Shown here in pieces: positions 18,821-28,900 of a DNA stretch of 64,000 bases; the stretch's first letter is position 1; the number at the start of each line of letters is the position of its first letter. A program made the position numbers and the translations under genes. The stretch lies in assembly GCA_951812975.1 (NCBI GenBank), contig CATOTC010000001.1, forward strand, positions 900,001 to 964,000. The letters run 5' to 3'. This stretch comes from an uncultured Acidimicrobiales bacterium (GTDB lineage: Bacteria > Actinomycetota > Acidimicrobiia > Acidimicrobiales > Aldehydirespiratoraceae). The notes beneath the pieces are model-generated. The model ran no database searches and was not told the DNA's origin. It saw nothing but the letters and a program-made list of their open reading frames with translations.

Positions 18821-20139
18821 ATGGACGAGACCCTGAGGAAGCAGACGGCCGTCCGAACGGTCGCGCGAATCCTCTTGTACTCGATTCTGGCAGTCGCCCT
18901 CGCAACTTTGGCGGCCTGCGGAGACGACAGTTCCGGCAGTTCACCGTCCACCGGCGACGACTCACTCGGCACCGTGACCGTAACGCCCGAGGAGGCCATC
19001 CAGATCCGCTCGCTCAACACCATCACCGGCGACGTCGCCTACCTGGGCATCCCCAACCAGCGCGGCGTCGAGTTGGCGGTCGCCGACTTCGGCCCGATAC
19101 ACGGCTTCGACGTGAACCTCGGAGCAGGACTCGACGAGTTCTGCTCCAGCGACGGCGGACAGGCGGCTGCCCAGACCATCGTCGCGGACCAGGACGTGGT
19201 TGGAGTGATCGGCACCAGCTGTTCGGTTGCAGCGACCGCCGCAGCGCCGCTGATCACCAACGCGGGCATGACGATGATCGCACCGTCGAACACCTCGCCG
19301 CTGCTCACTCGGACCTCGCCGGAAACCCTGGCCCGAACCACAGCCCCGGCTACTACCGTACGTCGAACAACGGCCTCTATGTGGGAGAGGCCATGGCCCT
19401 GATGGTGTACGAGCAACTCGGTCTGACGTCCGCCGCTGCGATTCACGACGGCGACCCCTACACCCAGTCGATAGCGCAGGCCTTCGCCGACAGCTTTGAG
19501 AGCCTCGGTGGGTCGGTCACTGCTGTCAGCGCGGTCAACAAGGAAGACACCGACATGGTGCCGATACTCACCGAGGTCGCGGCGGGCAGCGCCGAAGCGC
19601 TGTTCTTCCCCATATTCCAGCCGGCCGGAGACTTCATCGCGGATCAAGCACCCCGGGTATCGGGCCTCGAAGACACGGTACTGCTGACCGACGCGGCCCT
19701 GCTCATCGACGGTTTCATGTCACTTCCGCAGTCTGAGGGCATCTACATCTCCGGCCCGGACACCAGATTCGGCACCGAAGCAAACGAGAGCACCGGCAGG
19801 ACCGCCGCTGAGATTCTTCAGGCCTACCAGGACATCTACGGGGAGTCGCCGAGCGGTGCTTACTGGGCCCACGCGTACGACGCCACGACGCTGCTCCTCG
19901 AGGCAATCCGGGCAGCCTCAGAAGTCGTCGACGGCAACCTGGTGATCGACCGCGCCTCCATTCGGAACCATCTCAACGCCGTGAGCGGCTACCAGGGCAC
20001 TATCGGCACGATCAGCTGCGACGCTTTCGGAGACTGCGGCGTCCAGAAGATCACCGTCATCCATCACCTCGACCACACCGACATCGAGGGAAGCAGGAAC
20101 AACATTGTCTTTGAGTTCGCCGCCGAGTCCTCTGGCTAG
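18821..20139 (+). pseudogene. Branched-chain amino acid type ABC solute-binding lipoprotein, frameshifted
   Basis: Two frames together encode one type I periplasmic-binding protein (LivJ-like, Peripla_BP_6). The first part (18821 on) has a lipoprotein signal ending in TLAAC, then SLNTITGDVAYLGIPNQRG and GVIGTSCSVAATAAAP. The second (to 20139) carries GYYRTSNNGLYVGEAMALMV, an AAIHDGDPYTQ strand and SGAYWAHAYDATTLL. The switch falls near 19306-19312: reading one extra base there restores an expected LTSDLAGNPGP. So one base has been lost, by mutation or sequencing error. No permease or ATPase genes are next to it. The end overlaps the convergent aminotransferase gene by 4 nt. Confidence 0.8.
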
Positions 20140-21359
20140 CTGACTCTGGGGGAAGCCGCAACGGCGTCGCTGATGGCGTCGAGTATGGTCTCCACCTCAG
20201 CCGTCGAGACGACGAGAGGCGGGCATATCCCCAGCGCAGTACCCATGGACCGCACGATCACCCCGCGGTCCAGCAGGCCGTTCCAGACGGCCATGGAGTC
20301 GTAGCCGAGTTCGGCCGCCCACACTGCCCCGTCACCACGGCAACTTTCGATGGTGCCGTCATCGGCAAGCGCTTTCAGCCCTGTTTCGAGCTGGGCGCCG
20401 ACATCGGTCGCCCTTGCCAGGAGTCCTTCGCTGTCGATCAAATCGATGTTGGCGACAGCCGCCGCGCACGACGCCGGATGACCCGAATAGGTGAAGCCGG
20501 TGCGCAGAATGAAGTCCGGGTCCTCCATCTCGGCGCACAACTCACGAGACACGATCACGCCCGACAACGGCTGATAGCCCGAGGTCACCCCCTTGGCGAA
20601 GGTCATCATGTCGGGGACGACCCCGAACCGCTGCGCCCCGAACCATTCCCCGGTCCGCCCGAACCCGCAGATGACCTCGTCGAATATCAGCAGCGAACCG
20701 TGGAGGTCGCAGAGTCTCCGCAGCGCCGGCAGATACCCGTCGGGGGGTGGCCACACCCCTCCGGCGCCCTGCACCGGCTCAGTGATCACCGCGGCGATGC
20801 GCTCGCCGTGATCCGAGAATGCTCGGGCCATCGCCTCGATGTCGTCGCGGGGAACCTCCACGAAATGCGGCACCAGGTCGCCCCATCCCTCGCGGTTCAA
20901 AGTGATGCCCTGAGCGCTCGTGCCTCCCATATTGGTTCCGTGATATCCGCCCTCACGGCGGACAATGACCTGACGGTCGGCATCGCCTCGGCGCTGCATC
21001 GTCATGCGTGCCAATTTGAGGGCGGTGTCCACGGCATCGGATCCACCGAGCCCGAAGAAGACGCGGCCATCGGGGTGTGGTGAGCGCACCCTGACCGATT
21101 CTGCTGCAGCATCAGCAGCAGGGTTCGTGAACGGGTTGAAGGTGTTGTAGCACTCGAGCTCGCTCATCTGGGCGACTACCGCATCAATGATCTCGCGGCG
21201 TCCGTGACCTACCTGGCACAGCCAGAGGTTGGCGAGACCGTCGATGTAGGACTTGCCGTTGGCATCGAAGACACGAGCCCCCTCGCCGCGCACGAGCGAC
21301 AGGTAGTCGCCTGCCGCCTTGGCCGGAGAGGCAAACGGGTGGAGCAGTGCTGGAGTCAT
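20136..21359 (-). CDS. Class III PLP-dependent aminotransferase
   Basis: The 407-residue product has the class III (omega-aminotransferase) pattern: GLANLWLCQVGHG, the GGSDAVDTALKLAR cofactor loop, RREGGYHGTNMGGTSAQG, ITEPVQGAGG, LIFDEVICGFGRTG with the PLP-pyridine Asp, and FAKGVTSGYQPLSG with the Schiff-base Lys. Substrates in this class include putrescine, beta-alanine, taurine and other omega-amines, with pyruvate as typical acceptor. The next gene (minus strand, upstream) is an EamA permease, and the convergent neighbour is a broken amino-acid-type binding protein. A role in amine or amino acid catabolism is plausible but not proven. Confidence 0.85.
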   Translation of the reverse strand: MTPALLHPFASPAKAAGDYLSLVRGEGARVFDANGKSYIDGLANLWLCQVGHGRREIIDAVVAQMSELECYNTFNPFTNPAADAAAESVRVRSPHPDGRVFFGLGGSDAVDTALKLARMTMQRRGDADRQVIVRREGGYHGTNMGGTSAQGITLNREGWGDLVPHFVEVPRDDIEAMARAFSDHGERIAAVITEPVQGAGGVWPPPDGYLPALRRLCDLHGSLLIFDEVICGFGRTGEWFGAQRFGVVPDMMTFAKGVTSGYQPLSGVIVSRELCAEMEDPDFILRTGFTYSGHPASCAAAVANIDLIDSEGLLARATDVGAQLETGLKALADDGTIESCRGDGAVWAAELGYDSMAVWNGLLDRGVIVRSMGTALGICPPLVVSTAEVETILDAISDAVAASPRVS

Positions 21360-21470
21360 TCGGTTCCCCTAACGGCTATGCAGGACGGCGGCTATGCAGG
21401 ACTGCGGCTGGGCGGGATGGCGGCGAGGCGCTCGGCCAAAGATACTCGACCAAAGACAATGGCACACCGC

Positions 21471-22328
21471 TCATTGGGCCGCTGCGAACAACAAGATTGA
21501 TGCGGTGGCCAAACCGGCGCCGACCCACTGCCAACGCCAGACCTTCTCGCCGAACACCTGCCATGCCAGAGCGATCGTCACCACTGGAGCGAAACCGATG
21601 ATCGCCGCGACCACCGCTACATTGCCGCGTTGATATGCGATCACGCTGCCGATGATGGCACCCGCATCAATAAATCCGACCAGCAGACCGAAACGGAGGA
21701 CATCGGTCCGCAGAGGTGCCATGGGCCTGAACGTCCGGGCAACAAGCGGGATCAATAGCACTGCACCAGCCTGAACTATGAAAGCCGGCATGGCTCCGGC
21801 GTCTGGATCGATCTGACCGAAACACAGGCTGGTGGCGCCGATCAAGGCACCCGTGATCACCCCCAGTCCCAACGCCGGGCTGTGGCGGACGGAGTCGATG
21901 GACGGGAACTTTCCTTCTGCCACGACCAGCACCACCGCAGGAACGGCCAACAGGACTCCCAGCAGCTCCAAGCCGTTGAGAGCCTGACCAGTGAGCGGTC
22001 CAACAACTGCGGGTACGACCAGTCCGACCACCCCGATGACCGGAGCGAAGATCGCCATCGGTCCCCGCTCCATACCCAGGTACAGCAGCGGGCGCGCCAA
22101 CGAAAAGAACAGGATGGCTGCGAGGGTCCAGAGCAGGTCGTCGAGGCTGAAGGCGTTGGGCTGAAAGATCAGCACGTAGACGCCGGCCACAATTCCGCCG
22201 ACGAGCGAAGCCACCCAGGCGATCGCTATCGCCGAACCCGGGTGACCCGTTCGGCGGCCCCCGACACCTGCGAAGAAATCGCCGAAACCCAACAGCGCCG
22301 ATGCGATTCCGGCGAGCAAAACAGACAA
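21471..22328 (-). CDS. EamA/DMT-family transporter
   Basis: A 285-residue membrane protein with ten hydrophobic segments arranged as two EamA repeats (about 1-140 and 150-285). The ends of the halves carry typical DMT glycine/proline patterns (APVIGVVGLVVPAVVGPLTGQ and later GFAPVVTIALAWQVFGEKVW with the conserved Glu-Lys). The start is TTG at 22328. Substrate class cannot be told from sequence; relatives export amino acids or metabolites. It lies 111 bp upstream of the aminotransferase gene on the same strand. Confidence 0.8.
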   Translation of the reverse strand: MSVLLAGIASALLGFGDFFAGVGGRRTGHPGSAIAIAWVASLVGGIVAGVYVLIFQPNAFSLDDLLWTLAAILFFSLARPLLYLGMERGPMAIFAPVIGVVGLVVPAVVGPLTGQALNGLELLGVLLAVPAVVLVVAEGKFPSIDSVRHSPALGLGVITGALIGATSLCFGQIDPDAGAMPAFIVQAGAVLLIPLVARTFRPMAPLRTDVLRFGLLVGFIDAGAIIGSVIAYQRGNVAVVAAIIGFAPVVTIALAWQVFGEKVWRWQWVGAGLATASILLFAAAQ

Positions 22329-22379
22329 GCCCTCAGCCTAGGTCCCCCGAATGAGCGCTTCGACCAGCTGCCGCGACTG

Positions 22380-23211
22380 AGTGCCCGAACCGGACGCCCG
22401 GACCAGGTGCCCGACCGATTGCCCGAACCGGACGCCTGGACCAGGTGCCCGACCGATTGCCCGGACCAGGTGCCCGGACTGAATATCCGAACCAGGTGCC
22501 CCGACCAAACACGCCTACCGGGTGCCCCGACCAGATGCCATAACCGGATGCCCGGACCAGGTGCCCGACCGATTGTCCGGACTAGATAACGTAACCAGAT
22601 GCCGTCACCGGGTGCCCGGACCAGCACGGGCCGCACCAAGTGCCCGACCGATTACACGGACTAGATAACGTAACCAGATGCCGTCACCGGGTGCCCGGAC
22701 CAGCACGGGCCGCACCAAGTGCCCGACCGATTACACGGACTAGATAACGTAACCAGATGCCGTCACCGGGTGCCCGGACCAGCACGGGCCGCACCAAGTG
22801 CCCGACCGATTACACGGACTAGATAACGTAACCAGATGCCGTCACCGGGTGCCCGGACCAGCACGGGCCGCACCAAGTGCCCGACCGATTACACGGACTA
22901 GATAACGTAACCAGATGCCGTCACCGGGGTGCCCGGACCAGCACGGGCCGCACCAAGTGCCCGACCGATTGTCCGGACTAGATAACGTAACCAGATGCCG
23001 TCACCGGGGTGCCCGGACCAGCACGGGCCGCACCAGGTGCCCGACCGATTGTCCGGACTAGAAAACGTAACCAGATGCCGTCACCGGGGTGCCCGGACCA
23101 GCACGGGCCGCACCAGGTGCCCGACCGATTGTCCGGACTAGAAAACGTAACCAGATGCCGTCACCGGGGTGCCCGGACCGGCACGGGCCGCACCAGGTGC
23201 CCCAACCGGGC
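22380..23211. repeat. 79/80-bp tandem repeat array with degenerate 5' part
   Basis: Eight near-identical units begin with CTAGATAACGTAACC (or CTAGAAAACG in the last two) at 22582, 22661, 22740, 22819, 22898, 22978, 23058 and 23138. The period is 79 bp for the first four steps and 80 bp after an extra G enters a G-run. Before 22582 the DNA holds shorter, diverged pieces of the same words (GGACCAGGTGCCCGACC). There are no unique spacers, so it is not CRISPR. The period is not a multiple of three, so no single frame is conserved across copies. The array ends about 25 bp before the SLH-serine hydrolase start at 23234. Confidence 0.95.
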
Positions 23212-23233
23212 GTACCGCTTAGGCTCGGCGGGC

Positions 23234-24769
23234 ATGAGGCTCCGGGCTGCCAACGTGCTGCTCACCACAATCGTCGTGGCCGGTCTGCTCAGTTCGGCCG
23301 CTGCTGCGTCGGGTGATTCGGCGGGCCGAAGCGACTCCGACTCTGCGCCGTACTACCGCGATGCGGTGGCGTGGGCGCAAGGTTCCCGGGTGGTGGAAGG
23401 TTGTGTGGCCCTGGGCGATTCAGTCTCACGCGGGGAGGTCGTCACGGTCTTACACAAGTCCCTCGGCGAGCCGCTGGCCCAGTACCGCCACCCCTTCCTC
23501 GACATCAGGGCCACGGAGTTGCACATCCCGGTGGCGTGGGCGGCCACCAGGGGAATCACGAGGGGAACTTCGCCCACGACGTTCAGCCCCGACGACCCGA
23601 CCACACGGGCCCAGGTGGCCGCGTTCTTGTGGCGAGCGTCGGGAAGCCCCGAGGGTCGGCCAAGCTGGTTTGTCGACGTCAAACGGGACTGGCAGATCGC
23701 CCCGGTGGGATGGATGGCGGCCGAGCGGATCACCACCGGGCGCTCTGCCACTGTCTTCGACCCCGACGCCCCGGTCACTTGGGCAGAACTTCTCACCTTC
23801 GTCTGGCGCTGGATGGGATCCCCACCGATCCCGATGGGCGGACCCGGTGACTCGTCTGCGGACTGCGAGGCCGCCAGTGAACAGTGCAGCGACCTGTTCG
23901 ACGGAGATTTCGTCGCCGAGATCGGCGAGGAGCACCGTGGTGCACGTTTCACAGCAGCGGTGCACGACCTTCGTACCGGGTGCTGGTATCACCTAAACGG
24001 TGGCCTGGCGATGACCACCGCCAGCGTGATCAAGGCGCAGGTACTGGCCGGGGTTCTACTGGCAGCCCAGGACGGGAGCCGCCAGCTCAGTGCATCTGAA
24101 GTCGCAGACATCGAGTTGATGATGCACTACAGCCACAACAGCCCGCCCACCTCTCGGCTGTACATCGCTGTTGGAGGCGCCGCCGGGATGGAAGCGCTCG
24201 ATGCGCGGTTCGGAATAGCCGGCACGAACCACACCGCGCGCTACGGTGCCACGGTCAGCACAGCCGAGGACCGAACCGTTCTCGTCGAGAAGCTGCTTGT
24301 CGGTGGAGGTCCGCTCGACGCTGCGTCGGTGGCCACCGCATGGGAGACGATGTCGGGCGTGAGCGCAGCCCAGAGTTGGGGCGTGACGGCCGATTTGCCC
24401 GACGGCTACGAGGCGGCCCTCAAGAACGGCTTCTACCCGTTGCGAGGCGCTGGATGGCGAGTGGGAACCACAGGCGTCGTGCGCGACCCTGGCGGCGGTG
24501 CCTACGCCATGACAGTGATGACAGACCAAAACCCCAATGAGTCGACGGGGATAGCCCTCGTCGAGGAGATCACTGCTCATGTCAACTCGGCACTCAGTGT
24601 CGGCGAGGCCGCAGTGCGAGCCGTGGATTCGGTCACCTGCGTCGACGCGTCCGCCGGATCCTCATGGTCGTCGCTAGCCGACACGCTCGCTCACCCGGCT
24701 CTGGCCCTGCGGCACCTCAACGGAGGTGAACCATCACCCCTCACCGGACAGCGCATCTGCCGTCCGTAG
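23234..24769 (+). CDS. Secreted SLH-domain protein with class A beta-lactamase-like hydrolase domain
   Basis: From ATG 23234 the protein has 511 residues. It has a signal peptide (1-25), three SLH-type repeats (about 39-85, 87-137, 146-195; typical GITRGTSPTTFSPDDPTTRA), a short Cys-flanked linker, then a serine-hydrolase domain. That domain has SVIK at 264-267 (SxxK), a YSHNS motif at 299-303 in the SDN position, and KNG in place of KTG. The fold suggests a beta-lactamase or DD-peptidase-like enzyme tied to the cell wall. The changed KTG box makes antibiotic hydrolysis uncertain. A longer frame upstream runs into the repeat array and is rejected, because the signal peptide starts at this ATG. 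Confidence 0.75.
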   Translation: MRLRAANVLLTTIVVAGLLSSAAAASGDSAGRSDSDSAPYYRDAVAWAQGSRVVEGCVALGDSVSRGEVVTVLHKSLGEPLAQYRHPFLDIRATELHIPVAWAATRGITRGTSPTTFSPDDPTTRAQVAAFLWRASGSPEGRPSWFVDVKRDWQIAPVGWMAAERITTGRSATVFDPDAPVTWAELLTFVWRWMGSPPIPMGGPGDSSADCEAASEQCSDLFDGDFVAEIGEEHRGARFTAAVHDLRTGCWYHLNGGLAMTTASVIKAQVLAGVLLAAQDGSRQLSASEVADIELMMHYSHNSPPTSRLYIAVGGAAGMEALDARFGIAGTNHTARYGATVSTAEDRTVLVEKLLVGGGPLDAASVATAWETMSGVSAAQSWGVTADLPDGYEAALKNGFYPLRGAGWRVGTTGVVRDPGGGAYAMTVMTDQNPNESTGIALVEEITAHVNSALSVGEAAVRAVDSVTCVDASAGSSWSSLADTLAHPALALRHLNGGEPSPLTGQRICRP

Positions 24770-24772
24770 GAC

Positions 24773-25087
24773 CTACAAGGTGCCTTCTTCTCTAAGGCTG
24801 CGGCCACGTTCGGTCACGCTGTAATGCTTGTAAGGCTGATACGGATGTGGACCCACACAACCTTCGGCGACCAACCAAGCCCATGCATCGCTCAGTCGCC
24901 CCAGTAGATGATCAACATCTGATTCTTAATTCTGACCATGCACGGTTTTGTGGTTGTTCAGAACGTTGTGAACGCTGATCTGATCTTCGAGTTTCGTCAG
25001 AACGATCAACGCGAGTTCTTCCGTGTGTAACTCGCGCAGTTGTTTCGCCGACGGAGTGATACTTACGTTCATCATTGCACTTCCCAT
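24773..25087 (-). pseudogene. Broken small gene with winged-helix-like N-terminal region, internal TAA
   Basis: On the minus strand, a frame from ATG 25087 (or 25075/25072) gives ELALIVLTKLEDQIS and HNVLNNHKTVHGQN, then an in-frame TAA. The same frame then continues with DAWAWLVAEGCVGPHPYQPY and SVTERGRSLREEGTL to a TAG at 24773. The second half matches the AWAWLE..GLI...P....F.VT..G pattern at the N-terminus of TIGR02391/Ymh-like proteins, which are often found near restriction systems. The codons on both sides of the TAA look coding, so one gene has gained a stop codon. The C-terminal domain of that family is absent. It lies downstream of the type I restriction operon on the same strand. 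Confidence 0.55.
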
Positions 25088-25149
25088 GGGTTTGCCTGCA
25101 TACGCAGGGAGGTTGACACCTGGATTGATTCAACCTACGGCGGGTTGAA

Positions 25150-25950
25150 CTAAACGACGGAGCCGAGCCAGATGGATTTGCCGGTGGTGGCCAGGGTGGT
25201 TTTGTGGGCTTGGTAGGACGGCATGAGACGGGCGACTATCGACCAGAACTCGGGGGTGTGGTTGGCTTCGCGGAGATGGGCCAACTCGTGCACGAGGATG
25301 TAGTCGATGAGGCTTGGGGGGAGTTGGAGGGTGGCCCAGTGGACATTGATGTACTGTGAGCCGTCCGAAGGGCGGGCTGAGCCCCAGCGGTAGCCGAGAT
25401 CACGGACTTCAACCGTGACCTCGGGTTCTCCCAGACGACGAGCCCAGGGGCGGAGTCTGCGCCGGAGCCATTGGCTGCCGACTTCGGTGTACCAGCCACG
25501 CATCAGCTCGGCGCCATCGGCGACATCTGAGGCGTTGACCCGGAAACGCCCTCGTTCTAGGCGGACCCCAGTGGGTTCTTCCGAGGGAGTGAGGGTCAGC
25601 CGATAGCTGCGGCCCAGGTAAGCGAAGCCCTCGCCTTCCACGAACTGCTTCACAATCGGCGGACCGGTCAGAGCGTCTTTGGCGGCGAGCTTTCGGTACA
25701 CCCACGGGCGCTTGGCAATCACGAACTTCTCAGCCCGTTCAATAGTGGAGGCGCGTGGTGCTTTCAGAACCAGCGATGCGTCGCGCTCGACGATAATCTC
25801 GATCGTCTTGCGATTACTGGGCGGAGCGATCTCAAGCACGAGGTCACCGACCACCAATGTCTCCAGGTCATGGATCGGGACTCCAGCGGAGTCAGTCATG
25901 GGTTCGTCCGGCGCAGCATCCGAGCGCCGTGAGCTGACCGGTGCGGACAT
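25150..25950 (-). CDS. YgjP-type (DUF45/SprT-like) zinc metallopeptidase, last gene of restriction operon
   Basis: This 266-residue protein starts at ATG 25950, sharing one base with the hsdR stop (TGATG). Residues 190-250 hold HELAHLREANHTPEFW, the HExxH zinc site plus the downstream His of the DUF45/YgjP family, preceded by NVHWATLQLPPSLIDYILVH. The family's substrate is unknown. Genes of this type are known to be a common last member of type I restriction operons, probably in quality control of HsdR or in defence. The start matches translational coupling, and a later start (residue 18) is possible. Confidence 0.8.
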   Translation of the reverse strand: MSAPVSSRRSDAAPDEPMTDSAGVPIHDLETLVVGDLVLEIAPPSNRKTIEIIVERDASLVLKAPRASTIERAEKFVIAKRPWVYRKLAAKDALTGPPIVKQFVEGEGFAYLGRSYRLTLTPSEEPTGVRLERGRFRVNASDVADGAELMRGWYTEVGSQWLRRRLRPWARRLGEPEVTVEVRDLGYRWGSARPSDGSQYINVHWATLQLPPSLIDYILVHELAHLREANHTPEFWSIVARLMPSYQAHKTTLATTGKSIWLGSVV

Positions 25951-28900
25951 CACTTGAGGCGGTGCTGGTTGGCTTTGGCGAGGGCGACTAGTTCGACGGA
26001 CAATTCGTCGAGACTGTCCCACTCGAACAGACCGCTGTCGTCAAGGAAGCGTTTGATGGCCTTGCGCAGGTCGTCCTGTTTGGTCGCGTTGTCCCAGAAG
26101 CCGATCACACCGATGATCCGACGAATCTCATTGACGAGTGATGACGTGAGAGTGATCAGTTGCTCGGTTGCATCCGGTTGAGAGGTCGCCACCTTCTCGA
26201 CCATTTGGTTGTGGAATGGCAGTTCGGTGGTCGGGTCGAGACCGGTGTTGTCTTCGTCGCTGGGCCCGTCGTTGACATCGCTGATCAGGTCCTCGAACTC
26301 AAGGGCTATCTGGTCCCAACGGTCTTCGAGTCGCTCGAGGATGCCGTCGATTCGCTGCGAGAGCTTGCTGTAGTAGGCGGGGTCTTCGTCGATGTGCTCG
26401 CGGATGTGATGGCGCAACGCGTGTTCCATCTCTGAGGCTTTGGTCCGGTCTGAGTCGAACTGGTTGACGTGTTCGGCAAAGGCGACATCGTTGATGCGCA
26501 CTGGTGGAATCTTGTGCTCAAGATCGAGCACCGTGATGTGCTCATCGATCAACTGCCGGATCTTCTCTTGGTATTTTCGAGGATCGAAGTCGCCGTCGGG
26601 TGTGTCGCGATAGCGGCGGCGGGTCTGGACCTGGATCTCTCCGAAGAGTCTGAGGTCACCGATGAACGGCAGGGCCGCTGGTCTCGGCAGCACTGTGTTG
26701 AGCGTGTTGAGGAAGGCTCGCAGGGCAACGTCGAACTCCGTCCTGAGTCGTTCGTCTCCAAGCAGAAGAACACAGTCTTCAGCGCTGTCGGTCGTCGGTT
26801 CCACTTCGCGTTGCACGAATATCTGCCGCAGGCGTTGACGCTGCGGTTCAAGCTTGTCGATCTCGTAGGTGAGTGGACGTAGGGCTCCGTCGACATCCGG
26901 GTCGATTTCACCGCTGGCACTCATATACGCTGCCAGTGCCTGGGTTAGTTGGGCCGACACCCCGTAGTAGTCGACCACCAAGCCGGCTTCCTTCTTCTGC
27001 GCTGTCCGGTTGACTCGTGCCACAGCTTGTAGCAGTTCGGCTTCCTGGATCATCCGATCGAGGTAGATGACTTGGGCTTGGGGCGCGTCGAACCCGGTTA
27101 GCAGCATCGACTTGACAATCAACAGCCCGAGCGGTGCTCTTCCCTCGTCCGCGGAACCGATCGGGAGCTTGAAGCGATCTATGTGCTCCTGCTGGTGCTG
27201 CTTGTCTGTCCATTGAGCGTAGTGAGGGGGGTCGTTGTGGTCGGCGGAAATCACCGCCGCGAAGTCAAGGTTGCGGAGGAGGTCAATCTTCTTGGCGGCG
27301 CCACTCATGAACGGCCCGTCCGTGTCGAACCGCTCAGCGGGTTGGTCGAGCAGATCGGACCGCTGGTCGAGTTCGGATACGAGTTCGTCGCGTGCCTTGA
27401 CCAAGGCGAGTTGATACCGCACACATGCTTCTCGGCTGGTCGCGACGACCATGCCTTTGAAGCCGTCGGGCATGACTGTGGAGATGTAGTGGCGCAGGAT
27501 GTCTTTGGCCTTCGCTTCGATCAACTCCGGCGCTTCGAGCACACGGTCTACCGTGGCGTACTTTTGTTGCAGGGATTCTCGTTGTTCGTCGGTGAGTTCG
27601 CTGAACCAACCGAAGAACAGGTCGTCCATCTTCGACTTGCCCTTCACTGCGGCGTCGCTGGTACGGCCCTCATAGAAGATTGGGACGGTCGAACCATCAG
27701 CTTCCGACTCGCGCAGCGTGTACTGGTCAAGGTAGCCGCCGAAAATCTCCAGGGTCTTCTTGCGCTTGCCCATGATGATCGGCGTGCCGGTGAAACCGAT
27801 GCGGGCCGCGTTGGGCACGGCGTTCATGAGGCTGGCGTGCAAGGTAGACCCGTGGGAGCGGTGGGCCTCGTCGACCATCACCAGGATCGATTCCGACTCG
27901 TTCAGCGGCTCAAATGTCTCTTCGTCTCGATATTTCTGGATCATTGCCATTACCACACCTGGACCAGGATGGCTGAGCAGTTCCTTCACGTTCGCGGTGC
28001 TTTGGGCGACATGGACGGATTCGTTGATCAGGGCGGCTGTGTCCCTGAGCTGTTTCTGGAGGTCGATGCGGTCGGTGACCAACACGATCTTGAACTTTCG
28101 CAACTCGGGATGGCTGCGCATCGCCCGGATCAGGAACACCATGGTGAGGCTCTTGCCCGACCCTTGAGTGTGCCAGATGATCCCGCCCCGGCGGTCGACA
28201 TGACCGTCAGTAACTCGGGTTTCGCCTGTTAGCAACCGTTGCATCGCCCTCTGCACACCTCGGTATTGCTGGTAGCGACCCACGATCTTGATGGTGCGAC
28301 GAGAGCCAGAGTCAGTGAAGAGCGTGTAGTGCCGCACGATGTCGAGCAGCCGCTCCGGTGCCAGCATCCCTGCGGTCAGCAACTCTTGTTGGGTGAGCGC
28401 GTCGGTGGGCTCTTCTAGCGACGCAGCAACCTCTTCAACTGTGGCCGGGTACGGATCTTTCCAAGCCATGTAGTGCTCGGGGAGCGCTGTGAATGTCGCT
28501 GCTTCGGCTAGTTCTCCGGTTGTGGCAACGGTTAGTTGGTTCGTCCAGAAGAGCTGTTCTGACCCTTCGTTGATTTCACTTCCACGTTGGTTGGCGTATC
28601 GACGGAGCTGGTCGATGGCATCGGTAATACCGCTGTCGTATCCTGGAGGTTTCGCTTCGATCACGACCAACGGGATGCCGTTGACGAATAGCGTCACGTC
28701 CGGCCGGATGTTCGGTGCTCGCCCTGGAGTCGCAACCGCGAACTGCGACACCGCTAGGAAATCATTGGCCTTCCAGTCGTTCCATTCGATGTAGTTGATG
28801 GTCTGATCCCGACCTCCGTCCCACGCTTTCAGACCTTCAACCGCGATGCCACCGAGCAAGAGTTTGGTCGCCTGCTGGTTGGCCTCAAACAGCTTCGCTC

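Noticed and set aside
22380..23211. CRISPR array
   Set aside because: The 79/80-bp units are repeated in full without unique spacers and no cas gene is near.
23009..23233. N-terminal extension of the SLH hydrolase through the repeats
   Set aside because: The extension is low-complexity sequence from the array, which changes frame between copies; the signal peptide starts at 23234.
25088..25149. Inverted repeats CCTGC/GCAGG and GGTTGA/TCAACC as attachment site
   Set aside because: Short stems with no direct-repeat partner, integrase or tRNA nearby.
27183..28232. Plus-strand frame of 349 codons
   Set aside because: Antisense to the helicase part of hsdR; no recognisable motifs.
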